DNA of 64,000 nucleotides from an uncultured Alphaproteobacteria bacterium (lineage in GTDB: Bacteria > Pseudomonadota > Alphaproteobacteria > Methylaequorales > Methylaequoraceae): positions 1 to 64,000 of the forward strand of contig CACCYL010000008.1 in the NCBI GenBank assembly GCA_902550225.1, in the 5' to 3' direction. Position 1 is the stretch's first letter. Each line of letters starts with the position of its first letter. Positions 28,916-39,362 of this stretch are shown one piece after another. The translations under genes and the position numbers were made by a program. Under the pieces are notes generated by a model. It saw only the letters and a list, made by a program, of their open reading frames with translations, searched no databases and was not told the DNA's origin.

Positions 28916-30265
28916 TTAATTTATCATTAGTAACTGAATGTCAGCTACGTTTGTGTTTGTTCCGTTAATTATTACAAGCGAATTTATTTTTTTCAATACC
29001 TGATATGAGTTATTATTTTCTAGCTCCTTATTTAGATTTATGTTTTTATTTTCAATTAAATCGAAACTTTTGTCATTCACTATTGCTCCAGCAGCATTTG
29101 TTGGTCCGTCTCTTCCGTCTGTTCCAGCTGATAATAGTGTGAATTTTAGATTAGAGAGAGACTTTCTTATATTTTTAATAAAATGTAAAGCGAACTCTTG
29201 ATTTCTTCCACCTTTTCCCTTTCCTTTAATTTTAACTGTGCTTTCTCCACCAGAAATTAATATTATTGGCTTTTTATAATTCTTTTTTTTAAGATCTCTA
29301 ACAAAATTTTTCGCGATAACTTGAACATCTCCTTCAATGTTAGTTTTCCAAATTTTTGAATTGATATATTTTTTCTTACATAAAGAATCAATACTTTTTA
29401 AGCATAAATTATTACTCCCTATTAATGTGTTTTCAACATTTAAAAAAACTTTATTTGTTTTGTCAGGAGTTTCTAAACTTTTATCTAATATTCCTAATTC
29501 AATGTGCTCTTTTACTGATTTGTGAATATCATTCCATAGATTGTATTTTATAAGAATTTTTTTTACATCATTAAAAGACGTTTCGTCAGGAACTGTTGGT
29601 CCACTAGATATAGAACTTAAATCATCTCCTATTACATCAGATAATATAAAACTATGGACTTTTGCTGGAAATGACATTTTCAATAAATTACCTCCTTTAA
29701 TTTTTGAAAGATGTTTCCGCACTGTATTAATTTCTTTGATATCTGCACCTGAACTTAATAATTTACGATTTAAACTTACTTTCTGCTCAATTTTTATATT
29801 TGCAGATGGGTAGGGTAACAAAGCAGAACCACCTCCAGATAAAAAAAACAAAACTAGATCTTTTTCCGAAAGCGAATGAAGTTTTTTTTCTATGTGTAAA
29901 GATGCAAGTAAACCATTTTTATCAGGAACAGGGTGCCCAGAAGAAAAACACTTGAACCCCTTTACTTTTTTAAAGTTTTCTCTATTTACAACTATCACAC
30001 CCTCAGATATTTTGTTCTCAAAATTCTTAAGAAGAGATAATGCAGTATTAGCCATATCAACTGAAGCTTTACCTACACAAATTGGAAGAATATTCTTAAA
30101 GTTATTATAAGTCTTTGAATAGCTATTGCTTCTCACAATAATTTTAGTTTTGTAAACTTCAATGAATTTTTTTAAAATATTTCTGGGTTGAACGTTTGAT
30201 ATACCATGATTAAATAAACCCATTAACAAATTTTCAGAGCTACTTTCAACTCTATGCAAACTCAT
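28916..30265 (-). CDS. Glycerate 2-kinase (MOFRL family)
   Basis: FFLSGGGSALLPYP, ILISGGESTVKIKGKGKGGRNQEFAL, LSAGTDGRDGPTNAAGA. Confidence 0.94.
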   Translation of the reverse strand: MSLHRVESSSENLLMGLFNHGISNVQPRNILKKFIEVYKTKIIVRSNSYSKTYNNFKNILPICVGKASVDMANTALSLLKNFENKISEGVIVVNRENFKKVKGFKCFSSGHPVPDKNGLLASLHIEKKLHSLSEKDLVLFFLSGGGSALLPYPSANIKIEQKVSLNRKLLSSGADIKEINTVRKHLSKIKGGNLLKMSFPAKVHSFILSDVIGDDLSSISSGPTVPDETSFNDVKKILIKYNLWNDIHKSVKEHIELGILDKSLETPDKTNKVFLNVENTLIGSNNLCLKSIDSLCKKKYINSKIWKTNIEGDVQVIAKNFVRDLKKKNYKKPIILISGGESTVKIKGKGKGGRNQEFALHFIKNIRKSLSNLKFTLLSAGTDGRDGPTNAAGAIVNDKSFDLIENKNINLNKELENNNSYQVLKKINSLVIINGTNTNVADIQLLMIN

Positions 30266-30271
30266 TATGGA

Positions 30272-31246
30272 TTACACCACTCTGTCCGTGGGTTCCTTGC
30301 CATCAAAAAAATCACGTATATTTGAAAATACTCTCATACCCATAGCTTCTCTAGTTTCTTCAGTAGCGCTTCCAAGATGTGGTAGTAAAAAAACGTTTTT
30401 AAAATTTAAAAGTTTTGGGTTTACATTTGGTTCACCTTCAAAAACATCCAGCCCTGCTCCTTTAATGAGACCGCTTTCTAATGCTTGAACTAAATCATTT
30501 TCAACAACAACATCACCTCTTGCTGTATTAATAAGATAACTAGAATTTTTCATCTTTGCTAAAGTTTTAATATTCATTAGTCCTTTAGTTTCACTGGTAG
30601 ATGGGCAATGTAAAGAAACAAAATCTGAACCTCTCAGTAGATCGTCAATTGTATTGCAAGGCAAGGCGCTAAATTTTTCAATAATGTCATTGTTATTAAA
30701 ATATGGGTCAAAAAAAAGTATTTTCATATTAAAACCAAAATGTGCTTTATGCGCAACTGCTTGAGCTATTCTACCCATTCCAACTAGACCAAGAGTTTTA
30801 CCCGTTACTTTTGTTCCCATCATATGAGTAGGTCGCCAGCCCGACCATTCTTTTTTTCTAACATGAAATTCTCCCTCTGAGGCTCTTCTAGAAACTCCAA
30901 GAAGAAGAAGCATTGCAATATCTGCTGTGCAATCGGTGAGTACTTCTGGAGTATTTGTAACAACCACCCCGTTACTTTTAGCAGACTCAATATCAATATT
31001 ATTGAAACCAACACCAAAATTTCCAATTATTTTAGCTTTTCTCTTATCTGATGAAATAACTTTACTTGAAATACTGTCAGTCACAGTTGGAAGAACAGCA
31101 TCATAGCTATTCATAGCTTCAAGTAGTTGTTCTTCAGTCATTGGAATGTCACTCTCGTTTAGGGTGACATCAAAACTCTCATCTAGCTTTTTTTCTACAG
31201 TACTAGGCCACTTCCTTGTTACTAATACTTTGAACTTTTGCGTCAT
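30272..31246 (-). CDS. D-glycerate dehydrogenase / glyoxylate-hydroxypyruvate reductase
   Basis: GKTLGLVGMGRIAQAVA, LINTARGDVVVENDL, LPHLGSATEETREAM. Confidence 0.92.
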   Translation of the reverse strand: MTQKFKVLVTRKWPSTVEKKLDESFDVTLNESDIPMTEEQLLEAMNSYDAVLPTVTDSISSKVISSDKRKAKIIGNFGVGFNNIDIESAKSNGVVVTNTPEVLTDCTADIAMLLLLGVSRRASEGEFHVRKKEWSGWRPTHMMGTKVTGKTLGLVGMGRIAQAVAHKAHFGFNMKILFFDPYFNNNDIIEKFSALPCNTIDDLLRGSDFVSLHCPSTSETKGLMNIKTLAKMKNSSYLINTARGDVVVENDLVQALESGLIKGAGLDVFEGEPNVNPKLLNFKNVFLLPHLGSATEETREAMGMRVFSNIRDFFDGKEPTDRVV

Positions 31247-32429
31247 TTTCTAAAGCCTTTCTCCAATATTCAGAAGCAGCAGCAATACCACTTCCAGGTT
31301 TTACATTAATACCTGAATCAATCATTGCCATTTCAGCACCATTAATAAAGGCTGAAGCTTGAAGTTCGTTTAAATCACCAAGATGACCTATTCTGAAGAC
31401 CTTACCAGCTACCTCAGTAAGTCCAGCACCAAGTGATAAATGATACTTATTAAAAGCTGTTGAGAGCACTTGTTTTGCATCTTTATCTTCTGGAACTACT
31501 ATTGCTGACACAGTATCGGAATACCAATATGGATCTTTAGCACAGAGTTTTAATTGCCAACCTTCAAGAATAGCTTTTCTCACACCTTCAGCAATTCTGT
31601 GATGTCTCTTGAATACGTTTTCAAGACCCTCTTCAAAAATCATGTTACATGACTCCTGTAAAGCCCTCAACATTGGTATTTGAGGAGTGTAAGGGAAATA
31701 CCCGTCTTTATTAGTTGCGATCTGATCTTCCCAAGAGTAGTAACATCTTTTTAGCTCGGCTTTTTTATGAGCCTCAAGAGCTTTAGGACTTACACACATT
31801 ATTGCCATTCCAGAAGGTAACATAAAACCCTTTTGCGAGCCTGAGATTGCACAATCTACTTTCCACTCATCCATTCTAAAGTCAATAGATGCAATTGAAC
31901 TTACACCATCAACAAACAAAAGTGCAGGGTGATTTGCTGCATCCATAGCCTTTCTTACATCTTCAACATTTGAAGTCACTCCAGTAGCAGTTTCGTTTTG
32001 TGTTACACAAACAACCTTGATTTTGTGATCAGTATCATTTTTAAGGGTCTTTTCCACCTCTTCAGGAGGTGTTCCTGTACCCCATTCTCTTTCAACAACC
32101 TCTGCATCTAACCCAAGTCTTTTAAACATATCTGCCCACAAGTGACTGAATTGTCCATACCTATAAATTAGAACTTTTTCATTTGGTGACATGGTATTAA
32201 TGATTGCGGATTCCCATGCTCCCGTTCCAGATCCAGGGAATAGAAAGACTGAACCTTTCTCTGATTTGAAAACCTTTTTTACATCCTTATATAAGGGAAT
32301 TGTTAAGTTTGGAATTTCAGGGTTTCTTTGGTCCTCTGATGAAATATGCATAGCATTTAAAATTCTCTCAGGTATATTTGTGGGGCCTGGAATTGCTATG
32401 TGAAATCTTCCTGGATGTGTTCTTGACAT
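31203..32429 (-). CDS. sgaA: Serine--glyoxylate aminotransferase
   Basis: HIAIPGPTNIPERIL, VDGVSSIASIDFRMDEWKVDCAISGSQKGFMLP. Confidence 0.94.
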   Translation of the reverse strand: MSRTHPGRFHIAIPGPTNIPERILNAMHISSEDQRNPEIPNLTIPLYKDVKKVFKSEKGSVFLFPGSGTGAWESAIINTMSPNEKVLIYRYGQFSHLWADMFKRLGLDAEVVEREWGTGTPPEEVEKTLKNDTDHKIKVVCVTQNETATGVTSNVEDVRKAMDAANHPALLFVDGVSSIASIDFRMDEWKVDCAISGSQKGFMLPSGMAIMCVSPKALEAHKKAELKRCYYSWEDQIATNKDGYFPYTPQIPMLRALQESCNMIFEEGLENVFKRHHRIAEGVRKAILEGWQLKLCAKDPYWYSDTVSAIVVPEDKDAKQVLSTAFNKYHLSLGAGLTEVAGKVFRIGHLGDLNELQASAFINGAEMAMIDSGINVKPGSGIAAASEYWRKALENDAKVQSISNKEVA

Positions 32430-32501
32430 TATTACCTCCTAATTTATGTTATCTTTTTTTTAATCTTATAATTTTTAAAAATCAAGTTCATTATGATTTT
32501 A

Positions 32502-33503
32502 TTATTTTAACCACTCCGCAACTTCTTTTGAAAAATATGAAAAAATTACGTCTGCTCCAGCTCTTTTAATACATGAAAGACTTTCCAATACGGAAGGTCT
32601 GTAGTCAATAAATTTATCATCAGAAGCATTCTTAATCATAACATATTCTCCACTTACTTGGTAGGCAGCAACAGGAATCAAACAGTTTCTTTTAATTTCA
32701 TTAATAATATCTAAATAGTAGCCTGCTGGTTTGACCATTATAATATCTGCACCTTCCTCAATATCTTCGAGTGATTCTTTTACTGCTTCTCTAGAATTTC
32801 TATAATCAATCTGGTAAGTATCTTTTTTTGAATCACCAAGGTTTTTTTTACTTCCTAATGCGTCTCTAAAAGGGGAATAAAAGTTAGAGCAAAACTTTGA
32901 GCTATATGAGAGAATGTTGACATTGGAAAATTTATTTGTTTCTAAGCTTTCTCTTATAATTTTTATTCTTCCATCCATCATATCACTTGGAGCAATGATT
33001 TTACAGCCGGATGATGCAAGATTTAAAGACATCTTAACTAAAATTTGAACTGTATTATCGTTATCTATTTCTCCATTAGCATTTAAAATGCCGTCGTGAC
33101 CACTAACTGTGTATGGATCTAAAGCTACGTCACAGATGACCATTAGATCTGGAAACTCTTTTAAAACTTTTTTTAAAGCTCTAGATATCAGGTTATTTTC
33201 ATTAAAGCATTCGTTTGCATCATCTGTTTTTTTTTCAACTTCAATCTTTGGAAACAATGCTACTGATTTTATTCCTAATTTTACGACTTCACCTAACTCC
33301 TTAAGTAACTCATTTATCGAAAATCTTTTAAATCCAAATTTATTTTTTGAATCTATATTATCAAAATCCTCTCGAATAAAGTAAGGCATGACTAAATCGT
33401 CGGTTTTAAGGAATGTTTCTGCTACAAGATCTCTTAAATTGCGTGAGCTTCTGAGTCTTCTTCCCCTATGAAAAGGAAAACCTCTAATATTGAATTTTTT
33501 CAT
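32502..33503 (-). CDS. hemB: Delta-aminolevulinic acid dehydratase
   Basis: RRLRSSRNLRDLV, SDMMDGRI, YRNSREA, MVKPAGYYLDII. Confidence 0.96.
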   Translation of the reverse strand: MKKFNIRGFPFHRGRRLRSSRNLRDLVAETFLKTDDLVMPYFIREDFDNIDSKNKFGFKRFSINELLKELGEVVKLGIKSVALFPKIEVEKKTDDANECFNENNLISRALKKVLKEFPDLMVICDVALDPYTVSGHDGILNANGEIDNDNTVQILVKMSLNLASSGCKIIAPSDMMDGRIKIIRESLETNKFSNVNILSYSSKFCSNFYSPFRDALGSKKNLGDSKKDTYQIDYRNSREAVKESLEDIEEGADIIMVKPAGYYLDIINEIKRNCLIPVAAYQVSGEYVMIKNASDDKFIDYRPSVLESLSCIKRAGADVIFSYFSKEVAEWLK

Positions 33504-34781
33504 TCAGACTTTTTTTAATGCCTGATCTAAATCCTCAATAATATCATCAATGTGCTCAATTCCGATTGATAATCTTACATAACCTGGTGTAACACCAGAT
33601 GACAATTTTTCATCATCTGATAATTGAGAGTGTGTAGTTGATGCAGGGTGGATAGCTAGTGATCTTGCGTCTCCAATATTTGCAACATGATACAGAAGTT
33701 TCAAATTATCTATGAATTTCTTTCCAGCATCTTCTCCATCTTTTAATTCGAAGCCCAGCAAAGATCCAAAGCCGCCCGACATATAGCTTTCTGCTCTATC
33801 TCTATGAATCCCAGACATGAGTTTGGGGTAAATTACTTTTTCAACCTTGCTGTGACCATCCAGATATTCTGCAACTTTTTCAGCGTTCTCACAATGCCTT
33901 TGCATTCTTAAGGGTAATGTTTCCAACCCTTGAATAAAAGTAAAAGCATTAAATGGACTCATTGCCGAACCATAGTCTCTTAGAAGAATAACCCTAGCTC
34001 TTAAAATATAAGCTATTGGACCTAGAGGTTTTGCAGCCTCAGACCAAACAGCTCCATGATAACTAGGATCAGGTTTATTTAGCATTGGAAATCTGTCAGC
34101 GGCAGCTTCCCAATCAAAGTTTCCGCCATCAACTATAAGCCCTCCTATAGATAGGCCGTGTCCACCTATATATTTGGTTGTAGAGTAGACGACAATATTT
34201 GCTCCATGACTTAAAGGTTTGCATATGTATGGTGCAGCAGTATTGTCCATTATCAAAGGAACGTTGTGTTTTTTTCCAATTTGTGAAACTTCATTAATAG
34301 GAAAAACATTAAGTTTTGGGTTGGGCAAGGTCTCTGCATAAATACATCTAGTTTTTTCGTCAATAGCATTTTCAAATTGTTCGGGTTTTGCAGGATCAAC
34401 GAATCTGCATTCAATTCCCATTTCTTTTAGAGTATTAGAAAATAGATTCCATGTTCCTCCATAAAGATCTGTGGAGCTAACGAAATTATCTCCCGAATGA
34501 CAGATATTTTGAATTGAAAATGCTGAAGCAGCTTGACCTGAGCTAACTGCCATGGCAGCAACCCCACCGTCAATTTTTGACATTCTTTCTTCTAAGACAG
34601 CACATGTAGGGTTCATTATCCTGGTGTAAATATTTCCAAGTTCCTGAAGTGAAAATAATTTAGCAGCGTGTTCTGTATTATTAAATTGATAAGATGTAGT
34701 TTGGTAAATAGGAACGGCAACAGAAGTGGTTGATTCGTCTCTACGATGACCTGCGTGTAAAACTATTGTTTCTTCTTTCAT
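33504..34781 (-). CDS. metY: O-acetylhomoserine sulfhydrylase family
   Basis: PIYQTTSYQFNNTEHAAKLF, YSTTKYIGGHGLSIGG, IHPASTTHSQLSDDE. Confidence 0.94.
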   Translation of the reverse strand: MKEETIVLHAGHRRDESTTSVAVPIYQTTSYQFNNTEHAAKLFSLQELGNIYTRIMNPTCAVLEERMSKIDGGVAAMAVSSGQAASAFSIQNICHSGDNFVSSTDLYGGTWNLFSNTLKEMGIECRFVDPAKPEQFENAIDEKTRCIYAETLPNPKLNVFPINEVSQIGKKHNVPLIMDNTAAPYICKPLSHGANIVVYSTTKYIGGHGLSIGGLIVDGGNFDWEAAADRFPMLNKPDPSYHGAVWSEAAKPLGPIAYILRARVILLRDYGSAMSPFNAFTFIQGLETLPLRMQRHCENAEKVAEYLDGHSKVEKVIYPKLMSGIHRDRAESYMSGGFGSLLGFELKDGEDAGKKFIDNLKLLYHVANIGDARSLAIHPASTTHSQLSDDEKLSSGVTPGYVRLSIGIEHIDDIIEDLDQALKKV

Positions 34782-34820
34782 TTATTTATTTCGTTTTATT
34801 AATATATTATATAATAGGCT

Positions 34821-35990
34821 GTGAATAAAATAACATTAAATAAAAAAAATCCAACCAGAAAACTAGAAATTTTTGATTATTCATCAAAACTTTCAAAAAG
34901 AAATAACGATTTGGTAAAATATAATGGTAAAACATTAATAAATTTCGCTAGCAACGATTATCTTGGATTTTCTAAAAATAAAGAAATTTCCAATGAATCG
35001 ATTTCTTGGATAAAAAAATATGGATCTAGTTTGTCTTCATCTCGATTGGTTACGGGTAATTTAGATAAGATAGAAATGATTGAGAAACTAATTAGTAAAA
35101 ATATTAAACACGAAAACTCAATAATAATAGGGAATGGATTTTTATTAAATTCAACACTCATTCCCTGCTTAACCGGAAATTCTTTAGGTACAAGAAATAA
35201 ATGCATTATTTTTTCTGATAAACTAAATCATGCAAGTATTTATTATGGGTGTGTGATATCCAGACAAAAGTGTTTTAGATATAATCATCTTGATTTAAAT
35301 CACCTTGAAAGTCAGTTAAAAAAAACTCCAAATAAAATGAGAAAAATAATTATCTCTGAAACGCTTTTCAGCATGGATGGGGATCTTGCTGATTTAAATG
35401 GATTAAGATATCTTTCAAAAAAATATGCTTGCATACTTTATCTTGATGAAGCTCATTCGTTTGGTTTATACGGCAAAAATGGGTATGGTTTTGCCTCAGA
35501 TATAAATAAAAATACAAATGAAATTATTGTAGGCACCTTTAGTAAAGCTATAGGCAGTTATGGATCGTTTGTTTCATGCTCAAAAAACTTTTATAAAAAA
35601 ATTATTAATTCTTGCGGAGGACTAATCTACTCGACTGCATTACCACCTTCAATTTTAGGAGCAATATCAGCTTCTTTGAAAAAAATAACAAAAGCATCAA
35701 AATTAAGGAAAAAAATTAAAAGTAATTCTGAGTTTCTTTTAGAAAACTTAAAAAAATTAAACTTTGATACAGCAAAATCTAATTCACATATAATTCCTCT
35801 AATTTTAAAAAATCGTTCGAAGTGTGAAAGTCTAAAAAAATATCTATTTAATCACGGATATTTTGTTAAAGAAATAAGCCCCCCAACAGTACCTTCTGGT
35901 TATGATAGAATAAGATTATCTTTAACTGCTAATATGAGTAGGGTTGTTATAAAAAATTTTATAAAACATATTTCAAACTTTAAACACTAA
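34821..35990 (+). CDS. bioF: 8-amino-7-oxononanoate synthase
   Basis: FASNDYLGFSKN, YLDEAHSFGLYGKNGYG, GTFSKAIGSYG. Confidence 0.94.
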   Translation: MNKITLNKKNPTRKLEIFDYSSKLSKRNNDLVKYNGKTLINFASNDYLGFSKNKEISNESISWIKKYGSSLSSSRLVTGNLDKIEMIEKLISKNIKHENSIIIGNGFLLNSTLIPCLTGNSLGTRNKCIIFSDKLNHASIYYGCVISRQKCFRYNHLDLNHLESQLKKTPNKMRKIIISETLFSMDGDLADLNGLRYLSKKYACILYLDEAHSFGLYGKNGYGFASDINKNTNEIIVGTFSKAIGSYGSFVSCSKNFYKKIINSCGGLIYSTALPPSILGAISASLKKITKASKLRKKIKSNSEFLLENLKKLNFDTAKSNSHIIPLILKNRSKCESLKKYLFNHGYFVKEISPPTVPSGYDRIRLSLTANMSRVVIKNFIKHISNFKH

Positions 35991-36649
35991 TGAAATTTAA
36001 TTTTTATTTTATTCATGGTTGGGGTTTTGACAAAACTTTTTGGAACTCAGTAAAAAAAAAGGTCGAGTCTCTCGATATTTGTAAAAAATCAGAATCATTA
36101 GATCTAAAATTCTTCTCAAAATCAAAACAAACAAAACTTTTGTTTAAAAGTGATAATAATATTTTCATAGTTCACTCTTATGGTCTAAATTGGTTTTTAA
36201 AAAATGATATTTCATGTAGATTATTATTCAACTTTTTTGGAGCGCCGGATTTTGTCAATTATCAAAAAAAGCCTAATCTAATACATAGAAAAATTGCTTA
36301 CATGCATAAACAATTGTTAGAAAATCCGGTCAAAGTTCTTAAAAACTTCTACAAAACATGTAATGTTAAGTATTCTTTTCACAAAGTTATTAATATTGAA
36401 ACTCTCAGAAATGCATTGATAGAACTACAATGCGAAAATTTTTCCTCTAAATTTAATAGGTTAAATTTTCCTATTTACACATTTTATTCGACAAATGACA
36501 AAGTTTTAAACATTAATCAAGAAAGTATAGATTTTTTAGATAATGATAAACACGATATAAGTTTTTTAAACGAATATGATCATGGATTTCCAAAGACCGA
36601 TCCTGAAATATGTTTTGAATTAATTTATAAAGTTCTAGAAAAAATATAG
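35990..36649 (+). CDS. BioH/BioG-like alpha/beta hydrolase
   Basis: IHGWGFDKTFW, VHSYGLNW, YDHGFPKTDP; inside the bio cluster. Confidence 0.75.
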   Translation: MKFNFYFIHGWGFDKTFWNSVKKKVESLDICKKSESLDLKFFSKSKQTKLLFKSDNNIFIVHSYGLNWFLKNDISCRLLFNFFGAPDFVNYQKKPNLIHRKIAYMHKQLLENPVKVLKNFYKTCNVKYSFHKVINIETLRNALIELQCENFSSKFNRLNFPIYTFYSTNDKVLNINQESIDFLDNDKHDISFLNEYDHGFPKTDPEICFELIYKVLEKI

Positions 36650-37395
36650 TGGATACATTCAAAAAAAAAGTAAAAGATTCATTTGATCAGGGAGCCGATT
36701 GTTATGACAAATATTCCAGCATACAAAAAGAAATATCAAAAAATCTATTAGATTTATTTTTTAATGAAATTAAAAAAAATAAAGAGGGATTTTCTTTATT
36801 GGAACTTGGTTGTGGTACAGGATTTTGTAGTAAAAAAATTTCTGAAAATGTAAGTTTAACCAGAATTCACTTATTAGATATTTCTAATAAAATGATTAAA
36901 AAATCAAAAATAAGATTTAAGAATCAAAAAGTTATTTTTTTTAAAAATGACTTTGATTTTTTTGATAATTTTGAAAATTATAATTTAATTGTGTCAAATA
37001 TGTCACTACATTGGTCAAAAGATTTTTTAAAGCTTATTAAAAAAATACTTAATTCAATTAAAAAAAATTCTATTTTGCTTCTTTCTTTTCCCAACTCAAG
37101 TAGTTTTAATAATTTAAAAACTAAACATTATAAATTAGTTAATGATTTTCCAAATGAGAAAAAAATGGAAGAACTTCTAAATAATAAAAAATTTTATTTC
37201 ACAATGAAAAGGATGATTCATGAGCTAGAATATAGAAATATAATGTTGTTTTTTCAAAGTCTAAAAAAAATAGGAGCGAATGTGAGTAACAATGTATTTA
37301 ATATTTCAGATCTTTATAGTTTGAGAAGAGATAGAGATAAAGTCAGAGTAAACTTTGATATTAGTTATTTTTTTATAAGGAAAATCAAAAACTAA
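36649..37395 (+). CDS. bioC: Malonyl-ACP O-methyltransferase
   Basis: LLELGCGTGFCSKKIS, NMSLHWSKDF; bio cluster position. Confidence 0.87.
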   Translation: MDTFKKKVKDSFDQGADCYDKYSSIQKEISKNLLDLFFNEIKKNKEGFSLLELGCGTGFCSKKISENVSLTRIHLLDISNKMIKKSKIRFKNQKVIFFKNDFDFFDNFENYNLIVSNMSLHWSKDFLKLIKKILNSIKKNSILLLSFPNSSSFNNLKTKHYKLVNDFPNEKKMEELLNNKKFYFTMKRMIHELEYRNIMLFFQSLKKIGANVSNNVFNISDLYSLRRDRDKVRVNFDISYFFIRKIKN

Positions 37396-38036
37396 TGTCG
37401 AAAGGATATTTTATTTCTGGAACTGATACAGGGGTTGGTAAAACTTTAGTAGCTTCAATTTTAGTAAATAAATTTGATGCAATATATTACAAGCCTATTC
37501 AATGTGGCGTTGATAAATTTGGTTATAAAGATTCAGATATAATAACAAAAAATTGTACTAGAAAAACAATACTTTCAGAAACTTATTTTTTTGAAAAAGG
37601 ATTAAGTCCCAATATTGCTGCTGACTTTGAGAAAAAAAAAATTAGAATGGTTAAATTTAAAAATGTTTTAAATGAAAAGTTAAAAAAAAAAATTTTTATC
37701 GAGGGTGCTGGAGGATTAAACGTGCCATTGAATGATAAATTGCTAATGATCGATTTAATAAAATTTTTTAATTTCCCAGTTATCTTAGTCAGCAGGTCGC
37801 AATTAGGAACAATAAACCACACACTCTTGTCAATAAATCTTTTAAAACAAAAAAAAATAAAATTATGCGGAATTGTTTTTGTTGGAGATGATGAACCTGA
37901 AACTTTTAAGACTATTTCAAAGTTTGGAAAGAAAATTTATGGAAAAAAAATTAATATAATAGCCAAGATACCATTTAAATCAGTTATTAATAAAAAATCA
38001 GTTGAAGATATGAAAACTTTGTTTGGAGTTATATGA
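37395..38036 (+). CDS. bioD: Dethiobiotin synthetase
   Basis: FISGTDTGVGKTLVAS, EGAGGLNVPL. Confidence 0.94.
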   Translation: MSKGYFISGTDTGVGKTLVASILVNKFDAIYYKPIQCGVDKFGYKDSDIITKNCTRKTILSETYFFEKGLSPNIAADFEKKKIRMVKFKNVLNEKLKKKIFIEGAGGLNVPLNDKLLMIDLIKFFNFPVILVSRSQLGTINHTLLSINLLKQKKIKLCGIVFVGDDEPETFKTISKFGKKIYGKKINIIAKIPFKSVINKKSVEDMKTLFGVI

Positions 38037-39337
38037 AATCAAAAAAACAAATTTTAGCTAAGGATAAAAAATTTCTCTGGCATCCTTTCACACAATCTTC
38101 ATTTTCTGAAGATCCAATAATTATTAGTTCAGCAAAAGATGAAAAACTTTTTGATATTGAAGGTAAAGAGTATATTGATTTAATATCCTCGTGGTGGATA
38201 AATACACATGGTCATTGTAGAAACGAAATGGTAAATTCTGTTTTTAATCAGTCCAAAAAATTTGAGCAAGTTCTTTTTGCTGGTTTTACTCACCATCCAG
38301 CTGTAGATTTGGCTGCTCGAATTGTAGATATTTTACCAAAAAACTTGTCTCGAGTCTTCTATTCAGATAATGGTTCAACCTCTGTTGAAATAGCGATGAA
38401 GGTTGCAATTCAGTATTGGCATAATTTAGGAAAAAAAAAAACAAAATTTATTGCATTTTCAGGTGGATATCATGGCGATACTTTCGGTGCAATGTCTGTG
38501 GGTAAAACAACTGGCTTTTACAAACCATTCGAGGATATTTTACACAAAAATTTTTTTATTCCTTTTCCAGAGGATTGGTGGGGTAATAATCAACTTGAAG
38601 AAAGTGAAAGATTAGCTATAAATGCTGCCTACAAAATTGTTGAAAAAGAGAAAGGTAAAATTGCTGCTGTAATTTTAGAGCCACTTGTCCAGGGTGCAGG
38701 AGGTATGAAAATTTGTAGAAAAGAGTTTTTGGATAAGTTGGTCAAAATATTTAAAGATTCAGGAATACTTGTAATATTCGATGAGGTGATGACTGGTTTT
38801 GGAAGAACCGGAAAAATGTTTGCAACAGACCATTTAACTATGAAACCAGATATAATTTGTTTGGCAAAATCACTTACAGGAGGGTTTATTCCTCTTGCAG
38901 CTACAGTTTTTAGCGAGGAAATACATAAAGTTTTTGTAGACACTAATTTTAGTAAAACATTTCTTCATGGGCATTCATTTTCCGCTAATCCCGTTGCATG
39001 TGCGGCAGCTCTTAGTTCTCTTAATTTATTTAATGAAGATAAAACTTTTATAAAAATTGAAGAAATCTCTAAAATTCACAATGACTGTTTAAAAAAAATA
39101 TCAAAACTTCAAAATATTTCAAAAATTCGTAAATTAGGAACAATTGCAGCATTTGATTTTAAAAATATTTCCGATAGTTACGGTTCTTTAGAAAGTCATG
39201 AAATAAGAAAGAAATTTCTTGAAAATGGATTGTTGTTGCGTCCACTTGGTAATACAGTTTACTTTATGCCACCGTATTGTATAAGAAAAGAAAATCTAAT
39301 TAATTCTTATGAAAAATTAATTGAAATTTTGCAGTAA
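38033..39337 (+). CDS. bioA: Adenosylmethionine-8-amino-7-oxononanoate aminotransferase
   Basis: LWHPFTQ, SSWWINTHGHC, VIFDEVMTGFGRTGKMFA. Confidence 0.95.
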   Translation: MKSKKQILAKDKKFLWHPFTQSSFSEDPIIISSAKDEKLFDIEGKEYIDLISSWWINTHGHCRNEMVNSVFNQSKKFEQVLFAGFTHHPAVDLAARIVDILPKNLSRVFYSDNGSTSVEIAMKVAIQYWHNLGKKKTKFIAFSGGYHGDTFGAMSVGKTTGFYKPFEDILHKNFFIPFPEDWWGNNQLEESERLAINAAYKIVEKEKGKIAAVILEPLVQGAGGMKICRKEFLDKLVKIFKDSGILVIFDEVMTGFGRTGKMFATDHLTMKPDIICLAKSLTGGFIPLAATVFSEEIHKVFVDTNFSKTFLHGHSFSANPVACAAALSSLNLFNEDKTFIKIEEISKIHNDCLKKISKLQNISKIRKLGTIAAFDFKNISDSYGSLESHEIRKKFLENGLLLRPLGNTVYFMPPYCIRKENLINSYEKLIEILQ

Positions 39338-39362
39338 TTTTTTTTTCGTTTAAAATTAAAAA

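Noticed and set aside
29337-30110. Series of plus-strand ORFs opposite the glycerate kinase gene
   Set aside because: Shadow ORFs of a well-supported gene.
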